Shown here: in pieces, positions 58,801-64,000 of the stretch
Position numbering within the stretch: the first letter of the stretch is position 1
Layout: every line of letters starts with the position of its first letter
Source of the DNA: Corbicula japonica
Taxonomy: Eukaryota; Mollusca; Bivalvia; Venerida; Cyrenidae
DNA: 64,000 nt
Assembly (NCBI GenBank): GCA_038501625.1
Contig: JAZAYU010000062.1
Location: forward strand, 3,262,460-3,326,459
Direction: 5' to 3'
Notes under the pieces: model-generated
What the model was told of the DNA's origin: nothing
The model's database searches: none
What the model saw: the letters and a program-made list of their open reading frames with translations, nothing else
Program-made: the position numbers and the translations under genes

Positions 58801-61800
58801 CATAAATTATTTTCATATCGGTATAAAACAGATGGCCATCAAGAGTTGTACAATTAGTAATGGCCAGGAAGTTAGCAGTACAGTGGTAACAGCAGACAGC
58901 AGTAATACAGCTGGCAATTACTGCTGTTACTGCCAGCAGTATTACTGCTGTTACTGCCAGCAGTATTAATGCTGTTACTGCTAGCAGTATTACTGCTGTT
59001 AATGCCTGCAGTATTACTGCTGTTACTGCTAGCAGTATTACTGCTGTTACTGCCAGCAGTATTACTGCTGTTACTGCTAGCAGTATTACTGCTGTTACTG
59101 TCAGCAGTATTACTGCTGTTACTGCCAGCAGTATTACTGTTGTTACTGCTGTTACTGCCGTACTGCTAACTTCCTGGCCATTAATAAGTACTCATAGTGT
59201 GTACGTTTCTTCTTGAAATGTTTTTGTTAGACACGACCAGGAGTAAGAAAGCAAAAACTTCGCAAAGTGGAAAACACTGCTAAATTTCATCAGTCGTATA
59301 GTATTTTCTTTCAGAAAACAGAAGAAGAAATCTTCAAACATAAACTTGATTTGACCATTGACATTATTATTCTAGTGGTCACTTCAATCGTGGCCGTTAC
59401 AGTTTCTTTTGTTATTTACAAAATATCTAACAACATTGAAACCGTGAAGAAATGTTTACAAGAGAAAACAACGCATCTAGAGAAGGAGCAGCAGCGCACA
59501 GAATCACTGCTGTCGCAACTTGTCCCCGCAAAAATTGCCAAGAGAATGCATAGAAGTATTATTGAACCGGAGTATTTCGAATCAGTGACAGTGATGTTTG
59601 CAGACATTAGTAACTTTGATACTTTCATAAACAAAAGTACTGCTGACGAAGTTCTTCAGCTGGTGAATGATGTCTTTGCGGTGTTTGAGAAACGTATTGA
59701 CAAGTACAATGTCAGCAAACTTGGATCTACAGGTACTACTTTTTTTGCTTTTTCGGCTGTTTATTGAAATAGATGAAAAGGGATCTTTGAAAGCCACCGA
59801 ACACGACAAATATGAAAATACTGCAGGCTCGGTTTGATTGAGCCTGTTCATGGGCAATAATGGGATTGCATATTACTGCCCACGCCGCCTAGCCCCGGGT
59901 TGAGCGCAACTCAATATTTACACCAAAAAACACTACAACTTTGATCCATCCCAATACAAGTGTGTTGTAAATCTATAATTTTACTGAATTATTAGTTTGA
60001 TAATTTTCACTGATTTTAAAGAAACTTCTTATGAATGTTGACCCAAACCTACAAACTGACCTGTTAGCGAAAACTGCAAAAAACAACAACGAAAACAAAA
60101 AACATCATGTATTTCTTGTTGTCAAATATTGTCTTCAGCGAGAGAAGGATAGTTAATTATCCTTATTATCGTCACGATTCTGTTCCATATGATCCAGAGT
60201 GTCACTAGTTTCACGAGATTGTAATAAAGTTCTGTATGCAGTAGGACTTGCTTGGCATCCAGGTGAAAATTATGCAAAATGTTTATGAAATAAGTGACTG
60301 CGACAATTTTGACAATTGAACTTCTCGACTAACGCTCTTCAAACTGTTGTTGTTTGTCTCATTTCGACACGTAAAAAAACTAAGCAAATGTGGCGAAGTT
60401 TTTTGGTCACATTTTAAAATCAAGGTAACAAAGCACTTAGCATGTTTCCATTACTTTCTACCTTAAATAATAAATTATACATTTGATGCAAATATTTCAC
60501 AGAGTTTTGATACTTCAGATAATATTTTAATAAACTGTTACTTTGATCTTTTAATAAATTATTTTCTTTGTTCTGATTTTTCACAGAGCAAAGATATAAA
60601 GAGTTTATATCCTTCATATAATTTGTTACAAACTATCGGTTGTAAAACAAACTTGTCCAGACGATGTCAATCTATCAATTCCATTCCAGGTCTCATTCTT
60701 TATCATTTATAACTTGCAATGCCACTTTTTGATGTGTGGCTTCAGTAATGCTCTCAGTACACATCGGTTACAGAAATTATATGTTATGCGCGCACATGTT
60801 TGGTTTGTCAAGATTAACTACAAGCCTGCAATCCAACCAAATTTTAAATTTGTCAAACGACAAAAAAGACGACAAACAAACTGATGGCTTATATAAAGCA
60901 CAAACCCATGATCTTATTGCACTAAAATCCATATATAGAAGAGATATTTTTAATTAATATCGTCTTGTTTCTGCAAATAATCAGAGGTTAACGACCTTTT
61001 CTACAAGCCTTCCATAAAAGCAATTTCAAATCTGTCAAACGTCATAAAACAATAGCAAATTCCCGACACAAACTGATGGATTACAGTTAACACAAAACCG
61101 TTATCTTTCTTATGACTAAATTCCAAAGATAGACGAAATATTATTGATATACATCGTCTTGTTTCTGCATATAAGCAGAAAGTTTACGACCCATTCTACA
61201 AGCCTGTCATTAAAGCAATTTTAAATTTGTCTAACGACATACAGACAGCAAACAATCTGATGGCTAAAGTTAAGCATGATTCCATTAACGTATGTCACTG
61301 AATTCCATAGATAGAGAAAAGTTTCATAATTTACATCGACTTGTATCTGCATGTGAACATTAAGTTCACGACATATTCTATAAATCTGCCATTACAGCAA
61401 TTTAAAATTTATCAAAGGATAAAAAAGACAGCAAACGAACTGTAGACTCGTATTAAGAATGATTCCATTGTCATATGTTACCGAATTCCCTAGACAGAGA
61501 AGTAAATCTTAATTAACATCGTCTCGTAACTGCATATTAGCAACAAGTTAATGACATATTTTGTAGACCTGTAAGCCTGCCAAGCAAATTTTAAATTTTG
61601 TCAATTGACAAAAAACAACAACAAATGAACTGATGATTAATACTTAACACGATAATATTATCTTATGTCAATGAAATCCGTTGGTAGAGAAGATAGTCTA
61701 AATTATGTGAAGATTTATTTCAATGCAGTATTACTCAGTAAATTGCTTGTTGCAGAGAAATACACTCATGTTAGGAAAGCTGATTGAGCCTAATTATTTC

Positions 61801-62916
61801 ATCAGCATTAAAGCAAGCTCGTTAAATTTTTTTCCATCTTCGCTTCCTTTTTATTTAATTATCGAAAACATTGTCAATTTGCTAATACTTAATTAACAAA
61901 TAATAACACCCTTTGAATATTCAACAATTTGCTGTTGTAAAGTCTGGAGCAGGTCACAGGAAAAGGACCAGGACTGAAGGTCTCAAATCTCAAGCATCTG
62001 ATTGGCTGAAATGATGCCATTTCAGCCAATCAGATGCTCAAGATTTAAGACTGGTTTCAATGCTTAGATATATAACATTGAGCACTGGTGTCTTCAGGAC
62101 CATATTATGATAATTAGCGATGTCGTCTGCTCAGCTTTATGACGTCATTTAAAGTATTGACGTCAGCTTCACGAAGACCAATTTCCACGTGACGTGCGCC
62201 ATATAAAGACAACGATTGATTGCCACATTCAAGAGTAAAATCATCTAAAAGAAAGATATTTTTAACATTATTTTTTGGATAAATTTGTGCGTTTTATAGC
62301 AATCGGTTCGTTCCAAAGAGCATAATATATTTAATAAAATATAATATACAGTACAAACATAAAAAGTACTGTTTATTTCTTATTTTAACGTTACGATCGC
62401 GATTCGATGTTTTGATATACTGGTCTGGTCTCATATTATATATACTTGCAGATAAATCCAACATTACCATCACCGGAAGTTTACAGAAGAATTTTCTCGC
62501 TACGGTAACGTTTGTGCGCGATCCCCAAACCCGCCCCCCCCCCCCGCGATTAAAAAAGGGGTATCTTTTTAAATCCCTATACTATCACGATCATTTCTAC
62601 CTTACATGAAGTTCAGACAAATCATACATTGCAACTGAGTAATGTTTTTATTGAATGAAAGAAAAGTTTAGTTTTATAAATTATTTGAATGGCACACAGA
62701 CAATAATTTCTTTAAGAAATTCCAAATATGACAATGGAACAGTTTATTTCTCAGGAAACATTCTGATGGTCGCCTCGGGTTTGCATCAGAAACATACAGA
62801 CAGACACACAGAGGCAGTTGCTAGCTTAGCATTAGACCTTCGTGATCGAGTGAATTTGATACAAGTACAGCAAGCCTATGGAGAAAAAGTTAAACTGAAA
62901 ATCGGAATTTGTACAG
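52665..62916 (+). CDS. NIT-domain transmembrane guanylate cyclase (gene span, six exons, incomplete)
   Basis: A receptor-type enzyme predicted to couple an extracellular NIT sensor (nitrate/nitrite-sensing family) to a class III nucleotide cyclase. Exons: 52665-52812, 55687-55902, 56672-56915, 57760-58043, 59231-59732 and 62755-62916; phases join without frameshift. Order: first membrane helix (about residues 15-37), NIT domain (about 50-295), second membrane helix (about 336-361), coiled coil with the LLSQLVPAKIAKRM linker, then the first two thirds of the cyclase domain. NIT guanylate cyclases occur in annelids, molluscs and other marine invertebrates and have been tied to nitric oxide signalling in an annelid. 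The signature around KLGSTGNILM deviates at two catalytic positions. The rest of the domain lies beyond the window. Confidence 0.85.
53563..53813. mobile_element. CRE-bearing MITE copy 2
   Basis: Ends GGGGCACGTCACGGGAAAAG and CTTTTCCCGTGACGCGCCCC, flanked by AAAT on both sides. TGACGTCA at 53753-53760 and 53771-53778. It lies in the first identified intron of the cyclase gene. Confidence 0.88.
53814..53890 (-). mobile_element. SINE 3' fragment, minus strand
   Basis: GGGAGCGAACCCGCACCGTC and CAGCGCCTAGCCATGCA match the tRNA-like end of the SINE, abutting the MITE. Confidence 0.7.
54685..55010 (-). repeat. Interspersed repeat, inverted partner of 36655-36985
   Basis: TCCTTTGAAGGTCGTTG, TTGGCGTTGTCTGTG and AAAATTCTATTCTGTTTAGT match the reverse complement of the other copy. 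The plus frame at 54812-55024 lies wholly in this repeat. Confidence 0.75.
55203..55665 (+). mobile_element. R1 copy ending next to the acceptor of the first NIT exon
   Basis: AAAGTGAAATATACATATCA to TCAAATCAGCGAGAACACGA, ending about 20 bases before the acceptor at 55686. The repeat tail may supply the branch-site region of this exon. Confidence 0.82.
55687..55902 (+). CDS. Cyclase exon: NIT domain, first part
   Basis: 72 codons, acceptor ACTTTGCAG, donor GTATTT. It encodes MLQQRRLMKTNVQLSLEIGD, IQSMQYERGLVTLF and TDDALEKLSKWM. The QxERG motif followed by a TDxAL helix is typical of NIT domains. The ATG at the exon start may be internal. The upstream frame from 55594 runs back into an R1 repeat and is not part of the exon. 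Confidence 0.85.
56203..56460 (+). mobile_element. R1 copy in the cyclase gene
   Basis: GAAAAAGTGAAATATGCATA to CCTCCCACTTGCCCCAACAG, about 210 bases before the second NIT exon. Confidence 0.82.
56672..56915 (+). CDS. Cyclase exon: NIT domain, middle part
   Basis: It encodes NKENFQKSLSMFRQQREK, YTKDIKVFIEWVI, then AFHMLINGKECVDTERALGT and YYFTHG. The KE-x-x-x-x-ERALG-x-x-F-x-x-G block is the strongest NIT signature. Acceptor TTTAGTTTCAG, donor GTGAGC. It leaves one base (G). Confidence 0.88.
56993..57235 (+). mobile_element. R1 copy joined to an R2 copy
   Basis: R1 runs to CAACCTCACTCTTGCC at about 57229, and a minus-strand R2 (57235-57405) starts immediately. Confidence 0.8.
57235..57405 (-). 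mobile_element. R2 copy, minus strand
   Basis: The plus strand shows ATTGAGTTGCGCTAAACCCG, the AGTAATATGCAATCCCATTACT hairpin region and CAAAGTTCCCTTTTCATCTA, the reverse complement of R2. Confidence 0.82.
57760..58043 (+). CDS. Cyclase exon: NIT domain, last part
   Basis: It encodes GFQDQATLLQYEEQRIL, FLDKFEGYSVIARRL and then ELGIIWLDNMTSYISQLDSI to VDYITM. The acceptor TTTATTTAG at 57759 is chosen over CAG at 57767 because only it keeps the phase left by the previous exon. The exon end and its donor GTAAGTT are the parent of a downstream array of partial copies. Confidence 0.85.
57981..58498 (+). repeat. Tandem array of exon end plus 5' splice site, about six units of 82-93 bp
   Basis: Units begin (ATGACGTCA-type) at 57981 in the exon, then 58063, 58145, about 58247, 58326, 58408 and a truncated one at 58490. 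Each of the first six contains a GATTATATAACAATG-like exon end followed by a donor: GTAAG at 58044, 58126, 58214, 58307, 58389 and 58471. The units at 58326 and 58408 are identical. Use of later donors would retain a TAA after VSYIR. Confidence 0.93.
58858..59183. mobile_element. Element with perfect 24-bp TIRs around a TACTGC-rich minisatellite
   Basis: The left end (58858-58881, TAATGGCCAGGAAGTTAGCA and four more bases) is repeated inverted without mismatch at 59160-59183. The interior is an imperfect roughly 30-bp repeat of TATTACTGCTGTTACTGCCAG type. The leucine-rich frame at 58969-59169 is only its translation. It lies 47 bases before the next cyclase exon. Confidence 0.92.
59231..59732 (+). 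CDS. Cyclase exon: second membrane helix, coiled coil, first half of cyclase domain
   Basis: 167 codons. After a short charged segment the helix LDLTIDIIILVVTSIVAVTV leads into a coiled coil (KCLQEKTTHLEKEQQRTESL), LLSQLVPAKIAKRM, and the cyclase core SVTVMFADISNFDTF. Asp at 59603-59605 is the first metal ligand. It ends KYNVSKLGST plus one base. In active guanylate cyclases this site reads KVETIGD; here Gly (59723-59725) replaces the guanine-selecting Glu. Confidence 0.9.
59765..59960 (+). mobile_element. R2 copy just after the cyclase exon
   Basis: It begins 33 bases after the donor at 59733: GATGAAAAGGGATCTTTGAA to ACTCAATATTTACACCAAAA. Diagnostic hairpins are present. Confidence 0.85.
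60720..61715 (+). repeat. Diverged tandem repeat of about 183-bp units, five copies
   Basis: A CTACAAGCCTG-like landmark occurs at 60819, 61001, 61196, 61378 and about 61561. Each is followed by ATTTTAAATTTGTCAAACGA-like, CAAACTGATGG-like and CATCGTCTTGTTTCTGCA-like blocks. Units differ substantially, so the array is old. Confidence 0.85.
61947..62200. mobile_element. CRE-bearing MITE copy 3, interrupted by a palindromic element
   Basis: Ends GAGCAGGTCACAGGAAAAGG and TTCCACGTGACGTGCGCC. TGACGTCA at 62140-62147 and 62158-62165. The palindromic element occupies 61971-62086. Confidence 0.82.
61971..62086. mobile_element. Palindromic element copy 6, inside the MITE
   Basis: TCTCAAATCTCAAGCATCTG and its inverted partner around a shorter centre. 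The outer left arm is lost. Confidence 0.85.
62755..62916 (+). CDS. Cyclase exon: continuation of catalytic domain
   Basis: It encodes GNILMVASGLHQKHTDRHTE, then AVASLALDLRDRVN and KVKLKIGICTG, the usual cyclase order (SGL...H...A...ALDL...LxIGIxxG). Asn at 62757-62759 stands where the second metal-binding Asp of IGDAYM is expected. Acceptor ATTTCTCAG, donor GTAAGT. The exon carrying the Gly-rich VGxxxPRY part was not found before the window ends. Confidence 0.88.
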
Positions 62917-64000
62917 GTAAGTGAAGAAAACTCTGTGTTCATTTGATTTGTTTTCGTTTTTGTACTGGCGTTTGCATTTTTACGGTCTTTATTACATGTA
63001 ATACATAAAAAATCTAATATCAGGAATTATCAGTAATTTTCCGCCTTGAAAAAAGGTTAGCCAACGGTTAAAATGCTCTACATGCGCCGCTCAATGAGTC
63101 GTGCACAATGTTGTAGGATAGTCCAACCGCATGTCTAACGACGTTTAATTTGGCTAGATCTCCAAAGGTAACATTTTTCATGCCATTTCGCGTGTTCCAC
63201 GTGTTACAACCATTTATGAAGAAGCACACATACCCGTGCTCAAGGTATTTTCGACATTCTCTTGATTTATAAAAGAGTGAAATATGCATATCAGGAATGG
63301 CCACATCCAGCAGACACAGCCTCCACACACAGCCAAACGGTAGAGAGGGAGCATGGTATTACAATCAGTTTCAATATGGACGCCACAAACAATTAGCGAA
63401 GGTGAGAACCCGATGGGTAATCGCCTTGGAACGGTAAGTGGCAAAACAATTTGCCACTGGGGGTTTAGACCAGTATTTAGGGTGCAACAACATCACACTT
63501 GCCCCAACAGGTTCTGGTATCACAAAACAAGTACAAGTTCTAATGGTGAAATAACTCCAATAACCCATTAGCTCAACAATGTTGCATGCAAAAGCACACA
63601 AAAATATAAATTGTAAGAAGCTAATATCACTGAAAAGCCAAAGGGGCGGGCACTCAATGATCTTACCGAGACCAGAGTACCTGGAGTCAAATCAGCAAGA
63701 ACACGATGACAGGAATAAAAGTAACAAATCGAGCTTCTAGGTTCTTTTAAAATAACATTTTCCCTACAAACCATAAACTCTTAAACCTCTGCCACAGTCG
63801 TGCAACCAAAGTGGTAAGCATAATGATCAACTGTAGATGGGTTAATTACCAGGCATGCAGAGCGCTGCAGAATATCATGTTGGTAGTTCTTACAAATAAC
63901 CGGGAGAAATTAACACTGCCTTTCATTTTCTTAAGTATATGGGTGAACATTGATATTCAGCAGAAATTCAGCCAGGAACTGAATAGTGTTTCGCGAAATC
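62917..64000 (+). other. Cyclase intron to the window end
   Basis: Contains the longest R1 copy (63272-63890). No exon for the remaining cyclase domain is visible; minus-strand frames at 63068-63774 are R1 shadows. Confidence 0.65.
63272..63890 (+). mobile_element. R1 copy, longest in the window (about 600 bp)
   Basis: It extends from AGAGTGAAATATGCATATCA through CACTTGCCCCAACAGGTTCT, TGTTGCATGCAAAAGCACAC and AGTCAAATCAGCAAGAACAC to about CAGGCATGCAGAGCGCTGCA. The 3' half is shared with 51360-51545 and 55570-55665. Best copy for defining the family. Confidence 0.78.

Noticed and set aside
58969..59169. A 66-residue leucine/alanine-rich hydrophobic frame resembling a membrane protein
   Set aside because: It is the translation of the TACTGC-type minisatellite inside the TIR-bounded element; periodicity follows the DNA repeat.
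59582..59857. A 91-codon minus-strand frame
   Set aside because: It is antisense to the cyclase exon and an adjacent R2 copy; a related R2 shadow occurs at 36260-36481.
62452..62505. A possible small exon between the two cyclase exons (TTGCAG acceptor, GTAACG donor)
   Set aside because: Its 53-base length breaks the phase between 59732 and 62755, and it does not restore the catalytic motif.

Overview
The window looks like nuclear DNA from an animal, most likely a bivalve mollusc (inference). It is AT-rich, its introns are long and carry many short interspersed and foldback elements, and splicing follows GT-AG rules. Two identifiable multi-exon genes lie on the plus strand. One is a Jagged/Serrate-type Notch ligand. 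The other is a NIT-domain transmembrane guanylate cyclase, a receptor type described in marine invertebrates. I saw no intact transposase or reverse transcriptase, no CRISPR array, no rRNA and no convincing functional tRNA.

Layout. 1-336: the apparent last exon of an unidentified plus-strand gene. 337-9811: intergenic or intronic DNA with paired repeats. 9812-32510: the Notch ligand in 21 recognisable coding exons, about 1105 residues. In order they encode the end of the N-terminal module, the DSL domain, 16 EGF repeats with the DOS-type EGF1-2, a cysteine-rich VWC-like region, a juxtamembrane domain, one membrane helix and a cytoplasmic tail ending in EVIV. The signal peptide and most of the MNNL domain were not found. 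32511-52664: about 20 kb with no confident gene. It holds minisatellites, a 163-bp satellite, tRNA-derived SINEs and a roughly 3-kb local duplication. 52665-62916: the NIT guanylate cyclase in six exons: first membrane helix, NIT sensor (three exons), second membrane helix with coiled coil and the first half of the cyclase domain, and a further cyclase exon. The gene continues past the window.

The repeat load is diverse and internally consistent. Family R1 is about 250-600 bp with at least 14 copies, 12 of them on the plus strand. Family R2 is about 200 bp with 8 copies and contains two hairpins. A tRNA-derived SINE carries its tRNA-like part at the 3' end. Near-perfect palindromes with arms of up to about 70 bp occur six times. 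A 250-bp MITE with three copies carries two CRE palindromes at constant spacing. There is also a TTAA-flanked 0.7-kb foldback element. Nested insertions give a relative order of activity.

The most interesting observations are these. (1) A 105-bp, exactly in-frame tandem duplication of the ligand's C-terminal tail across its stop codon has the form expected of a newborn intron. (2) The end of a cyclase exon, with its 5' splice site, is amplified into a six-unit array of GTAAG sites. (3) The cyclase signature of the second gene lacks the guanine-selecting Glu and the second metal Asp. (4) A TIR-bounded insert carrying two convergent tRNA-like modules sits inside a minisatellite.
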